DNA from: Synchiropus splendidus | Taxonomy: Eukaryota; Chordata; Actinopteri; Syngnathiformes; Callionymidae | Direction: 5' to 3' | Assembly: GCF_027744825.2 (NCBI RefSeq) | Contig: NC_071349.1 | Span: forward strand, 992,001-1,056,000 | Length of the DNA stretch: 64,000 bases | Shown: positions 48,635 to 59,400 of the stretch, piece after piece | Layout: every line of letters begins with the position of its first letter | Numbering within the stretch: position 1 is the stretch's first letter | Notes under the pieces: generated by a model | What the model saw: only the letters and a program-made list of their open reading frames with translations | Database searches by the model: none | What the model was told of the DNA's origin: nothing | Translations under genes and position numbers: made by a program

Positions 48635-48841
48635 ATTGGCTATCCCTTGTAACGCAGTGTCCAATGGTCCCTTATTTGTCAGGGGTAACGGACCAGTTGC
48701 TTGGTACATCGTTTGAGCTTCTTGGAGTTCACCACGGGGATAAACCCCCGGCTTAGCAGGGCTAGGGTAGCGCTGGTATTGACTCATGAAACTTTCAGTA
48801 ATATTCCCTATGGCATGGTCATGGATAGACTCCTTATATTA
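48634..48841 (-). pseudogene. gag: ERV gag copy 2, fragment upstream of the deletion
   Basis: This matches residues ~250-317 of the Gag ORF at 53019-54737 (YPSPAKPGVYPRGELQEAQ and onward). It is separated from the matching upstream fragment (51516-51696) by the LINE. Confidence 0.85.
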
Positions 48842-51515
48842 TATATATACATCATTCAAGATGGCGCCGACGGAGGCTGGCCTGGAATTACCGTGCATGT
48901 TATTTTGTTTATTTTTTGTTTTGATGGAACATCTGCGTGTTCTTACACACGAGATCAGTTGATGAACATCAGGGCTATGACTCCGTCTGACTTACTACCA
49001 GTATTTTTGGTGTCAGTTGCGGAGTTAGTTCATCTTTTGGCGGGGCGGAAGAAACTGAGGAGGAGAGGGAAACGTGCCGGTGCGCACGTTCGCCTTCGTC
49101 GAAGAGGATCGCGCACTCCACTTCCCGGGATAATCCTCTCCAACGTCCGCTCACTCAGCAATAAGATGGATGAACTGGCGCTGATGTTGAGACGGAACAG
49201 AGACATCTCCTCCTCTTGTGTTTTGTGTTTCACGGAGACGTGGTTGAGCGAGCTCATCCCGGACACTGCGCTTCATCTGGAGGGTTTCCAGCTTCACCGC
49301 GCGGACCGGGTTCCGGAGCTCACCGGCAAAACCAAAGGCGGAGGAGTGTGTTTCTACATCAACAATCGCTGGTGTACGGACGTGACGGTGATCTTCCAGC
49401 ACTGCTCTCCCTCTCTGGAATGTCTGATCGTCAACTGTAAGCCGTTTTACTCCCCACGTGAGTTCGCTTCATTCATTCTGGCTGCCGTATATATCCCGCC
49501 CAGCGCGGATGTACGTGAGGCTCAGAGTGCGCTCGCGGATCAGGTCCTGCATGTGGAGCGAACTTTCCCGGACTCTCCTGTGATTGTGCTTGGTGACTTC
49601 AACAAGGCAAATCTGAGTGAGGAGCTTCCCAGGTACAGGCAGGTTGTAAAATGTCCCACCAGAGAGCAGAGCTTGCTGGATCACTGTTACTCATCGCTCC
49701 GCAACTCCTATACCGCCCTCCCTCGAGCTGCACTGGGACTCTCTGACCACTTGATGGTTCATCTTGTTCCTACATACAAGCAGAAGCTGAAGCTGGCAAA
49801 GCCTGTTGTGAGGAGCATGAGGATCTGGACAACTGAAGCTAAAGAGGAGCTGCAGGCTTGTATGGAGACCACAGACTGGGAGGTGTTCAGGACTGCGACC
49901 AATAATCTGGATGAGTACACAGACACTGTGACTTCATGGATCAGCTACTGTGAAGAGTGCATTGTTCCAACGCGCACCAAGGTGAGTTATGCAGATGACA
50001 AACCTTGGTTCACAGCTAAACTCAGCCAGATTAGACGGTAGAAGGAGGCAGCTCGCAAGAGTGGGGACAGGAGCTGCTACAAAGAGCTGAAGTATGGGTT
50101 TCAGAGGGAGCTGAAGAAAGCTAAGGCCACATACTCTGACAAACTCACGCAGCAGTTCTCAGCCAATGACTCGGCTGCGGTGTGGAGAGGGCTCAAGGTG
50201 CTCACTGACTTACAAGCCACGTGCCCCCCACAGTCTGAACAACCTCGCTCTTGCACAGGACCTCAACAACTTCTATTGTCGCTTTGAGCAGCCATTTTGC
50301 ACCAACACCTCTGTGGTCTCTCCAGCCCCATGTTCCACTTTAAAACAAAGGACTGTGCTGTCTCTTAGTGACACAACTAAGACCAATGATGTCACTGAGA
50401 CAGCAAAGACCACAGTCACTTTTGCCAGGATCCTGTTTGTGGACTTCAGCTCTGCCTTTAATACAATTCTTCCAGCTCTGCTTGAAGACAAGCTTCGCCA
50501 GCTGGACGTGCCTGACTCCCTCTGCAGATGGATTACAGACTTCCTAACCAGCCGGAGTCAGCGTGTGCGGCTGGGGACGACTGTCTCGGACACTCGGACC
50601 CTCAACATCGGGTCTCCTCAGGACTGTGTTCTCTCTCCATGGCTCTTCTCTCTGTACACTAACTGTTGCACCTCCAGCCACGAGTCCGTGAAGCTGATCA
50701 AGTTTGCGGACGACACCACCATCATCGGGCTCATCTCAGATGGAGATGAGTCGGCTTACAGGAGGGAGGTGGAGCGGCTGGTGTCTTGGTGTAGCCACAA
50801 CAACCTGGAGCTCAACGCTCAGAAGACAGTGGAGATGGTCATGGACTTCAGGAGAGTAACAGCTCCTCTGTCCCCTCTCATTTTGGCTGGTTCACCTATT
50901 CCTATTGTAGACTCCTTCTGCTTCCTGGGAACCACCATCACTGAGGACCTCAAATGGGAGCCAACCATCAGGTCCCTCATTAGGAAGGCCCAGCAGAGAA
51001 TGTTCTTTCTGAGGCAGCTACGAAAACTACGACTGCCGATGAAGTTGCTGGTGGAGTTCTACACGGCCATCATCCAGTCCATCCTCACCTCGTCTATCAC
51101 CGTCTGGTACAACAGTGCCACCTCCAGGGACCAGAGCAGACTGCAGCGCATCGTACGTTCTGCTGAGAAGGTGATCGGTTGCAGCCTGCCATCTCTTCAG
51201 GACCTGTATGCCTCTAGGACCCAGAGACGTGCAGGTCGGATCAGAGCCGACCCTTCTCACCCTGGACATAGACTGTTTGTTCCTCTTCCCTCTGGCAGGA
51301 GGCTACGGTCCATCCAGACCAGAACCTCCCGTCACAGGAACAGCTTCTTCCCCTCGGCCGTCAGACTGTTAAATTCGTGAACAGCCTTGTTGTTATGTTA
51401 TTCTATTTATTTTATTTTATTTGTTTTTTTGTTGCACTTTATTCCAAGGCACTTTCCTAGTCAGTGGGCTCCCCACTGACGATGGCAATAAATTTGATTC
51501 TGATTCTGATTCTGA
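48842..51515 (+). mobile_element. L2-like LINE inserted in gag copy 2, antisense to the provirus
   Basis: The 5' end begins near CATTCAAGATGGCGCCGACG, the 3' end has AATAAATTTGATTCTGATTC and ends in (TCTGAT)n. The interrupted target reads CTTATAT|AACTTGCTC; a TATAT-like duplication flanks it. It is a CR1/L2-group element with a disabled ORF, distinct from the one in env. Confidence 0.9.
48964..51380 (+). pseudogene. LINE endonuclease-RT, broken and internally deleted
   Basis: The APE endonuclease occupies about 49120-49790 (ILSNVRSLSNKMDEL, FTETWLSEL, GGGVCFYINNRWC, VLGDFNKA, GLSDHLMV). An in-frame TAG stands at 50039-50041 and a frameshift near 50215. The RT is missing its fingers: a 3-aa-like junction TTVTFARILF leads straight into VDFSSAFNTI (motif A). 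It then continues with a damaged PQD instead of PQG motif and KFADDTTIIG (FADD catalytic site), ending RHRNSFFPSAVRLLNS. It is therefore a dead copy. Confidence 0.88.
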
Positions 51516-51696
51516 TATAACTTGCTCACTACGGGCCTCCTCATTAGACCAGCAACCAAGGTCGCGTCAAGCGGACAACCGCGAGACGCTGCATATTCCT
51601 GAATTTTCATTGGATTCACCTCGATCCGCTCTCTCAGTTGTTGGATAATTTCCTGCCGTAGCCCAGCCTCGGGGGCCAAGAGGACCACCATTCGGA
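51516..51696 (-). pseudogene. gag: ERV gag copy 2, first fragment
   Basis: Repeats Gag residues ~190-250 (VVLLAPEAGLRQEIIQQLR to RRPVVSKLY) with a few substitutions relative to 53988-54168. At ~51697 it is joined to the GADESQ region of copy 1, marking the breakpoint of the tandem duplication. The other side is cut by the LINE. Confidence 0.88.
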
Positions 51697-52531
51697 CCTG
51701 CGACTAATCAGCCCCCTCATCTGCCAGTATGGAATAAGCTTGCAGAAGAGACATCTCTCCTTTATTTACTTTATCAACCAGATCTCGAATGGTTGCCTCT
51801 ACTTGGCTAGTAAATAGAGGAGCCATATCGGAGGTTAGCAAATCCATCAATGTCTGCCCTTGGACTAAATCTAATCCATTCCCTTTGGAGACATATTTAC
51901 TAATAACTGGGTCAGCCATTTGAGATGGAGACAATTCCTTATTCAATCTTCTAACATACTCGCAGTTGGATTCCTTATCTTTCCTTTTCGGGAGTGCCTT
52001 GCACAGGTCTGCTACGGTAATTTTATTTGACACTCTAACATCAGTGTCTTGTCTGGGCTCCGATGGGGGGCCCCCTGCAAGGAATGAGACTGCCAGCTGG
52101 GTACGCTGTCGTCCCATCCCTCCTGTGGAGGCTATCCTGCCACCCTGTCTTGAGGGTGTTGGGGGGTCTGGCTGCGGACCCAGTGGCGGGTCACTATCAC
52201 TGCCAGAATCATCGCTACTCTGATCGTCGGAATCAGAGGGGCATGGAGACCGTCTCTCCCAGGAGTCTGTCGGCAAGCAAGTGGCCCTGGACATATGGGA
52301 GTAAATATCCGTTAAGGAATCGCGGTGGGCATCATATCCTCGTGCAAGATATGCTTGTTTAAAGGATTTTGACACTCCTTGCCATCCACCTATTTCCTCA
52401 GATGAGGGAGATGGCATTCTCCGGGCCATTTCTTTCCTATCATGAGGAAACCATTGGGGGATGATTATTTCTTTGTTCCAACCTGGCTCCGGAAGTTGCT
52501 GGTGTACAACTGGATCATAAGCATGAGCCAT
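51697..52531 (-). pseudogene. gag: ERV gag copy 1, acidic tract and capsid
   Basis: 276 codons (MAHAYDPVVHQQLPEPGW start) in a frame different from the upstream part. It carries the Ser/Asp tract and capsid-like helices found again at 47640-48626, with scattered substitutions (GMGRQ against GIGRQ, ALPKRK against ALEKRK). The frame ends at TAG within the duplication breakpoint. Confidence 0.85.
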
Positions 52532-52595
52532 AGGGCGTTCTCTTAATCCTCATCGGGGTCGCACGGCCATTTGGTGGCATCATACTCTCCCCACG

Positions 52596-53018
52596 TTATC
52601 TTTCGCCCTCTAGAATTTTTTGCTTGTACCATTCGGGTGGGTTGGCGGTCAATGGGGGTAAGGGTGATCGTTCGACCCCCGGGGTTCTAGGTAGGGGGGT
52701 TGAGGGACGTGGTGTAGACGCAGAGGAGGGTCGGAAGGGGACCCGAGGCTCCTCTGGCTCTCTGTGCTCCTCATCCTCTAGGCCACGTTACAGCTGAGGA
52801 GAATTTTCCAGAAACTTTATTAATTTATCCTGTTTTAAAAGTAACACTGTATCATATAGTGTCTTTGCTAGTTGTCGGTTCCCTATCAGACGCGTAACTG
52901 TTTCAAAGTACCCTAATGAGGTCAGCGTCGCATAGGTGGCCGTCACCCATCGTGCTAGCTGCGTATTTGGGAGGACCCCCAATGATTCAGGGGGATTAAG
53001 GTCAAGGGTCACCTTAGA
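52596..53018 (-). pseudogene. gag: ERV gag copy 1, segment after the amber codon
   Basis: The 572-codon frame continues past TAG (53019-53021) for ~75 codons (TLDLNPPESLG, YDTVLLLKQDKLIKFLEN), a helical capsid-like piece. It meets TAA at 52788-52790 and continues as a Pro/Glu/Ser-rich stretch to TAA at 52596. Uninterrupted coding sense either side argues that the stops are decay of one long Gag. Confidence 0.7.
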
Positions 53019-53762
53019 CTACTCAAGCCGAGCAATATTACTGGCTCCAGCGTGTATCTGACCTTCTACTGAACGTGAATGCACCAGTGGCGTCAAACAG
53101 ACGGTGGCTACGGGGGAATCTTCGCACTCAGTGAAATCCAATTGATGGACGTGCTCTAGGGCTCGGTAATTTCGGTTACGAACCTCTTCACTCAAAAGTG
53201 AGACACGGTGATCGAAATCCTTTTTACCAATTTTCTTTTTCCACGGAGTGAATGCCCTGACTTCATCCAGTCCATTCCACTTTCTTATGGGGATCACTAC
53301 ATTGTCCCCAGTTGGCTTGTATTTGGCCGTTGAAGTGTGTAAGATAACAAACATGGATCCATTATCCATTCTAATGACTGGGACATCACCCAAGGCTGGC
53401 TCACTCGACCCTAGGTCTCTGACATCAGGGTTTTCTGAGGCGTCGAGATCTGAGGCCCCTATTGAGCCATCAGAAGGATTGAGTGGTTGTATAGGTTGCG
53501 GGCGATTTTCCTGGGAACCTAAAATGCATTCTAATCCTCCCTGACTCAAACTCCTGTTGAGCTGATCCTGTTGACTTTCTATTTGTTGCGTTATCGCACT
53601 AAGTAGCTCTGCCATTTTCTCCAGACTCCTTGTAATGACGTCTTTGTCGGTTTCACTCAGGCTCAGGGATTCTCCTTCATCGGGGTCATTTTCTGACAGC
53701 TCAGAAAAGCGGACCCTCGCTGGCGTAGCATAGCCATGGTCCCTAAGGGCTGTGCCGGCTTC

Positions 53763-53783
53763 ATAGGCGGGTGGCGCAGTCGG
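53763..53783 (-). other. Composite late-domain motif PTAPPAY
   Basis: PTAP (ESCRT-I recruiting) and PPAY (NEDD4-type WW recruiting) overlap in seven residues. The motif is absent from the second gag copy because of its internal deletion. Confidence 0.85.
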
Positions 53784-54182
53784 AAGATTGGCTATCCCTT
53801 GTAACGCAGTGTCCAATGGTCCCTTATTTGTCAGGGGTAACGGACCAGTTGCTTGATACATCGTTTGAGCTTCTTGGAGTTCACCACGGGGATAAACCCC
53901 CGGCTTAGCAGGGCTAGGGTAGCGCTGGTATTGAATCACAAAACTTTCAGTAATATTCCCTGTGGCATGGTCATGGATAGACTCCTTATATAACTTGCTC
54001 ACTACGGGCCTCCTCATTAGACCAGCAACCAAGGTCGCGTCAAGCGGACAACCGCGAGACGCTGCATATTCCTGAATTTTCACTGGATTCACCTCAATTC
54101 GCTGTCTCAGTTGTTGGATAATTTCCTGCCGTAGCCCAGCCTCGGGGGCCAAGAGGACCACCATTCGGTCAAGTACAGAGTC

Positions 54183-54641
54183 ACGTTTTACCCAGTCTTG
54201 AGTATGATCGAGACAAATTTCCACTGCTTTTTCGAGAGGGAAATTAAACACTCCGGTCCCAAAGACGGGAACTATGACAGCCCACGTTTTAGCATGGGCC
54301 AGGGAGTTATAATAAGTGCTCGAAAGCCTCTTAAAGGAGCCCTCGGGGTTCTTGACATCGTAGGGCAAGTAATGGGCCATTGATATCGTTTGTAATTTCA
54401 GCTCCCCTGTGTGCAAAGGAAGCGCCTCACCTGGGGCCCAGTCCTCAGGGTGCTTTTGATCAAACTCCTTTACTTTTTTATTCAAAACTTCTTTTACCCA
54501 TCGAGCTACACCCGCACTATCGGTAGGTCTTGGACACCTTCGTGGGTTCAGAAGTGTATACGAACCGAAGGGCAGGATATCCCATAATTCCTGATTTTCT
54601 AATCGCGTATCGATTATCAGAAAGGACCCGATTACCCACAT
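54183..54641 (-). other. Macro-like domain within Gag
   Basis: This is the region of Gag residues ~33-185. The strongest part is the C-terminal half: STYYNSLAHAK, VIVPVFGTGVFNFP and LEKAVEICL, which match the helix-strand-loop-helix of macro domains (FPxxSTGxFGFPLE pattern). It lies just upstream of the gag duplication and is not included in it. Confidence 0.65.
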
Positions 54642-54737
54642 ATCAGGGGGAGCAGTCACAACCTCAGATTCGGCTATGGAAGCTCTTCTCGTAAGAGCTC
54701 CACCACTTTCAGGCACAACCTCTTTGCTCATTTCCAT

Positions 54738-55169
54738 TTTACAATCTCAGTTAAATTATTTTTAAGGAATTCACTTTACCGGCTATGAACAGTTTCCCGA
54801 ACTATGCCGCTGCTTCCTGCTGCAGTTCCCCAGTTGTCCTTAGCGGACTCCTTACTATGGGGTGCCCGTTATAAGGCCTCACAGGACTTTTTGCTGTACT
54901 TCTGTATTCCAGCTATATTATATAGTTGTACTACAATTACCTGAATACAATGACTATCCTGCTTAGGGTGATCAGTCCCAAAGGACAGTTCCTTGGTAAG
55001 TTGTAGAATCAACAAAATCGTACGTTGTCGAGTGATAGAGCCTGAATCTATATCATTGATTCAAGACTTAGAGATAGTAGGATCCATCTATTTACTACCG
55101 AACTTTTCCCATCAGAGTTTTAATCTATGGTCCAGTTACTCACAAATAGATTGTACGTTTTTCAATCAT
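54738..55169 (-). other. ERV 5' leader
   Basis: No long ORF. A possible splice donor CAG|GTAATT lies at 54935-54943 (minus). Packaging signals cannot be judged by eye. Confidence 0.5.
54935..54943 (-). promoter_or_regulatory. Candidate splice donor in the leader
   Basis: The minus strand reads TTCAG|GTAATTG. A donor in the leader is expected for making env and accessory mRNAs. The match is moderate and no transcript evidence is available. Confidence 0.25.
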
Positions 55170-55187
55170 GTCCCTGTTCGGGCGCCA
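55170..55187 (-). other. Primer binding site, tRNA-Lys3 type
   Basis: The minus strand reads TGGCGCCCGAACAGGGAC directly after the 5' LTR terminus CGACGACA. These 18 bases match the classical site complementary to the 3' end of tRNA-Lys(3). No extra bases separate LTR and site. Confidence 0.93.
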
Positions 55188-55745
55188 TGTCGTCGGGTTT
55201 AGGTTTTCAAGGTTTTGTGTACAAGGCGATTGGCTATAACATAAGCCGTCCTTAGTTCCGAGCACACTACCTCCCTTTGTCTCTCTGGTAAAGGGCCCCT
55301 CGGTGGTCAACTCAGTCAGCCTCTTGTTGCGGACACGGTTCTAACACTATAATAAGGGTATCAACCTCACCTCATTATATTAGTGAGTAGTGTCGGCACT
55401 TCACTGAGCGGGTTATTTAATTAGCCCGACCTGTTAAGAAACAGGTTCTTGACCTTACAATGCTACACCTCTTACCGTAGTCTCTTTACTTAACTTCGTT
55501 TAGGGACTCATGATCGGATCCTACATCAATTCCTTTTAAATTCCATATTTCCCCGTAACTGTCTAAAACTGCCACCTTATCATTGACACAATAATTCAGG
55601 ATGGAATAATGTTACCTTTTGAGACATTCAAATCAAACAGTAACTCACCTACAACCCAATTGATGGTAGTACAGGAGCCAGTTGATTTTTTAGCAGTCAG
55701 GGATCAACGCCGTAGTGCCTTTTCAGTACATAATTCGTACTCAAT

Positions 55746-55751
55746 TTTATT
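55746..55751 (-). terminator. AATAAA signal in the 5' LTR
   Basis: Equivalent of 31655-31660, ~360 bases downstream of the TATA box. It would place the end of R there if used. Confidence 0.45.
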
Positions 55752-56111
55752 ATGTTTTTGTTACAAAAGTATTTCTTCAAAAAATTGATAAAAGAATAAT
55801 AAAAACAATAAAATCAATAATGAACAATAAACTCCATAAACTCAAGGGTATTGCCAGACGCTGATACCCAACAATATCAAAAGTACCGCGAGACGCTGGT
55901 ATTAATACATATACTTCAAAAATCATATAATCAAAATTCATACAATAAAAAGAAATAAATCAAAAAATAATAAGAGAACGATAAAAATTAATTAAATCAA
56001 ATAGTCTGAGAGCAATAGCAAGAGCACCGTCATAAGTTAAGATACAAGACCTTACTGCAAACGGATGAAGCCAAGAAGCAAAAAGGGACCTCTGTGTCAC
56101 ATTTCCGAGCG

Positions 56112-56119
56112 TTTTTATA
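56112..56119 (-). promoter_or_regulatory. TATA box of the 5' LTR promoter
   Basis: TATAAAAA on the provirus strand, conserved in both LTRs. Transcription would start ~25-30 bases further, near 56085. Confidence 0.65.
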
Positions 56120-56424
56120 GCAACACAGCTGGTTTTGATGACATGCCCATAAATGGATCGCGTGTTCCGGCGGTTAATCACATCCAGTTTCATTTGCGTC
56201 AGCAGTGCCCAGCGGTTCACCACATCCGGTCAGCACATCCTGTTTACAAGTTCAATTTAAGTTCAAAGCACACACTTGTTCATGACTTCAAAAGTTCACG
56301 TTCAAAGGCATGTAAGTTCACTAAAGTTCAAACATCAAAATCAATGATAAAAATGACAAACAATTTCAAATATCACTGAGCAAGTTTTGATTATAATATT
56401 TTCGATTTTCCAGTATATACAACA

Positions 56425-56429
56425 GCGTT
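56425..56429. repeat. Target-site duplication GCGTT, right
   Basis: Directly follows the LTR terminus CAACA and restores the satellite sequence GCGTTCCAGAATCGACC. It matches 31069-31073. Confidence 0.9.
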
Positions 56430-59400
56430 CCAGAATCGACCTTATCTCAAGCTGAAAACGGGTTTTCTGCATTGTGCCATAACTTTGCAGGGAAGCTTCA
56501 GAACATGAAATTTTCACCTCCCACTATAGCAGAAAGGGTCTTTCTAGCAGTTGCACATCAAATCTAAGCTGTCTGAAGTGTTTTTCGAAAGTTATCAACA
56601 TTTTTATGTGTGGCGTTCAGGAACCCACCTTATCTCAGGCTGAAAACGCGTTTTCTGCTATGTGGCATCACTTTGCAGGGAAACTTCACAACATGAAATT
56701 TTCACCAACCACAATATAAGAACGGGTCTTTCTAGTAGTTGCACATCAAATCTAAGCTGTTTGAAGCGTGTTTCCAAAGTTATCAACATTTTTTTGTTTG
56801 GCGTTCCAGAATCGACCTTTTCTCAAGCTGAAAACGCGTTTTCTGCATTGTGCCATAACTTTGCAGGGAAGCTTCAGAACATGAAATTTTGACATCCCAC
56901 TATAGCAGAAAGGGTCTTTCTAGTAGTTGCACATCAAATCTAAGCTGTCTGAAGTGTTTTTCCAAAGGTATCAACATTTTTATGTTTGGCGTTCCGGACT
57001 CGACCTTACTTCAGACTGAAAACGCGTTTTCTGCATTGTGCCATAACTTTGCCGGGAAGCTTCAGAACATGAAATTTTCACATCCCACTATAGCAGAAAG
57101 GGTCTTTCTAGCAGTTGCACATCAAATCTAATCTGTCCGAAGAGTTTTTCCAAAGTTATCAACATTTTTATGTTTGGCATTCTGGAACCCACCTTATCTC
57201 GGGCTGAAAGTGTGTTTTCTGCATTGTGCCATGACTTTGCAGGGAAGCTTCAGAACATGAAATTTTCACCTGCCACTGTAGCAGAAAGGGTCTTTCTAGT
57301 AATTGCAGAACAAATCTAAGCTGTCTGCAGGGTTTTTCCAAAGTTATCAACATTTTTATGTTTGACGTTCCGGAACACACCTTATCTCAGGCTGAAAACG
57401 CGTTTTCTGCACTGTGCCAAAACTTTGCAGGGAAGCTTCAGAACATGAAATTTTCACATCCCACTATAGCAGAAAGGTTCTTTCTAGCAGTTGCACATCA
57501 AATCTAAGCTGTCTGAAGCGTGTTTCCAAAGTTATCAACATTTTTATGTTTGGCGTTCCAGAATCGACCTTATCTCAAGCTGAAAACGCATTTTCTGCAT
57601 TGTGCCATAACTTTGCAGGGAAGCTTCAGAACATGAAATTTTCACCTGCCACTGTAGCAGAAAGGGTCTTTCTAGTAATTGCAGAACAAATCTAAGCTGT
57701 CTGCAGGGTTTTTCCAAAGTTATCAACATTTTTATGTTTGACGTTCCGGAACACACCTTATCTCAGGCTGAAAACGCGTTTTCTGCACTGTGCCAAAACT
57801 TTGCAGGGAAGCTTCATAACATGAAATTTTCACCTGCCACTGTAGCAGAAAGGGTCTTTCTACCAGTTGCACATCAAATCTAAGCTGTCTGAAGTGTTTT
57901 TCCAAAGTTATCAACATTTTTATGTTTGCCATTCCGGAATCGACCTTATCTCAGGCTGAAAACGCGTTTTCTGCATTGTGCCATAACTTTGCACGGAAGC
58001 TTCAGAACATGACATTTTCACCTCCCACTATAACAGAAAGGGTCTTTCTAGTAGATGCACATCACATCTAAGCTGTCTGAAGTGTTTTTCCAAAGTTATC
58101 AACATTTTTTTGTTTGGCGTTCCGGAATCGACCTCATCTCAGGCTGAAAACGCGTTTTACGCATTGTGCCATAACTTTGCAGGGAAGCTTCAGAACATGA
58201 AATTTTCACCTCCCACAATAGCCGAAATGGTCTTTCTAGTAGTTGCACATCATATCTAAGCTGTCTGAAGTGTTTTTCCAAAGTTATCAACATTTTTATG
58301 TTTGGCGTTCCGGAACCCACCTTATCTCAGGCTGAAAACAGGTTTTCTGCATTGTACAATAACTTTGCATGGAAGCTTCCGAACATGAAATTTTAACCTC
58401 CCACTATAGCAGAAAGGGTCTTTCTAGTAGTTGCACAACAAATCTAAGCTGTCTGATGTGTTTTTCCAAAGTTATCAACATTTTTATGTTTGGCGTTCCG
58501 GAATCGACCTTATCTTAGGCTGAAAACGCGTTTTCTGCATTGTGCAATAACTTTGCAGGGAAGCTTCAGAACATGAAATTTTCACCTCCCACTATAGCAG
58601 AAAGGGTCTTTCTAGTAGTTGCACATCAAATCTAAGCTGTCTGAAATGTTTTTCCAAAGTTATCAACATTTTTATGTTTGGCGTTCCTGAAAACCCCTTA
58701 TCTCAGGCTGAAAATGCGTTTTCTGCATTGTGCCATAACTTTGCAGGGAAGCTTCAGAATATGAAATTTTAACCTCCCACTGTAGCAGAAAGGGTCTTTC
58801 TAGTAGTTGCACATCAAATCTAAGCTGTCTGAAGTGTTTTTCCAAAGTTATCAACATTTTTTTGTTTGGCGTTCCGGAATCGCCCTTATCTCAGGCTGAA
58901 AACGCGTTTTACTCATTGTGCCATAACTTTGCAGGGAAGCTTCAGAACATGAAATTTTCACCTCCCACAATAGCCGAAAGGGTCTTTCTAGTAGTTGCAC
59001 ATCAAATCTAAGCTGTCTGAAGTGTTTTTCCAAAGTTATCAACATTTTTATGTTTGGCGTTCCGGAATCGACCTTATCTTAGTCTGAAAACGCGTTTTAC
59101 GCATTGTGCAATAACTTTGCAGGGAAGCTTCAGAACATGGAATTTTCACCTCCCACTATAGCAGAAATGGTCTTTCTAGTAGTTGCACATCAAATCTAAG
59201 CTGTCTGAAATGTTTTTCCAAAGTTATCAACATTTTTATGTTTGGCGTTCCGGAAACCCCCTTATCTCAGGCTGAAAACGCATTTTCTGCATTGTGCCAT
59301 AACTTTGCAGGGAATCTTCAGAACATGAAATTTTAACCTCCCACTGTAGCAGAAAGGGTCTTTCTAGTAGTTGCACATCAAATCTAAGCTGTCTGAAGTG

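Larger units (their letters stand above)
53019..54737 (-). pseudogene. gag: ERV Gag N-terminal part with macro-like domain and PTAPPAY late motif
   Basis: 572 codons open from MEMSKEVVPESGG. Residues ~33-185 follow the order of a macro domain: an Asp/Asn-containing start, TLLN, a loop with SAGVARWVKEVLNKKV, PGEALPLHTG, an AHY strand, then LSSTYYNSLAHAK and VIVPVFGTGVFNFPLEKA, the phosphate-binding loop and last helix. Residues 190-310 are duplicated downstream. Residues 319-325 are PTAPPAY, merging PTAP and PPxY late motifs. Residues ~365-400 look coiled-coil. There is no Gly at position 2, so no N-myristoylation signal. The frame ends at an amber codon, after which capsid-like sequence continues in frame. 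Known macro domains bind or remove ADP-ribose; whether this one did is unproven, as the second loop-1 Asn and the GGG run are not kept. Confidence 0.8.
31074..56424 (-). mobile_element. Complex endogenous retrovirus, complete with two LTRs, decayed
   Basis: Two long terminal repeats (1282 and 1237 bp) with TG...CA ends and a 5-bp target duplication bound gag, protease, RT, RNase H, integrase, an accessory gene, env and a 3' accessory region, all on the minus strand. The span is 25.35 kb. Removing two LINE insertions (~3.45 and ~2.67 kb) and the duplicated part of gag (~1.1 kb) leaves about 18 kb. Accessory genes make it a complex retrovirus. The missing zinc knuckle, leader-like Env N-terminus and 3' ORFs recall spuma-type viruses. 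The Lys3-type primer site and 5-bp duplication are better known from lentiviruses. I therefore leave its class open. Many stops and frameshifts make it non-functional. Confidence 0.95.
55188..56424 (-). repeat. 5' LTR of the ERV
   Basis: 1237 bp, bounded by TGTCGTCGGG and TATATACAACA in plus-strand sense. It carries a segment near 55845-55910 (a second ...AGACGCTG... copy) missing from the 3' LTR, and lacks the extra CGTCAGCACA copies of the 3' LTR. Scattered substitutions between the LTRs show that the insertion is not recent. Confidence 0.95.

Noticed and set aside
48701..50041. One 446-codon gene starting at 48701
   Set aside because: The first ~45 codons are antisense gag sequence; the real coding sense begins inside the LINE after 48842.
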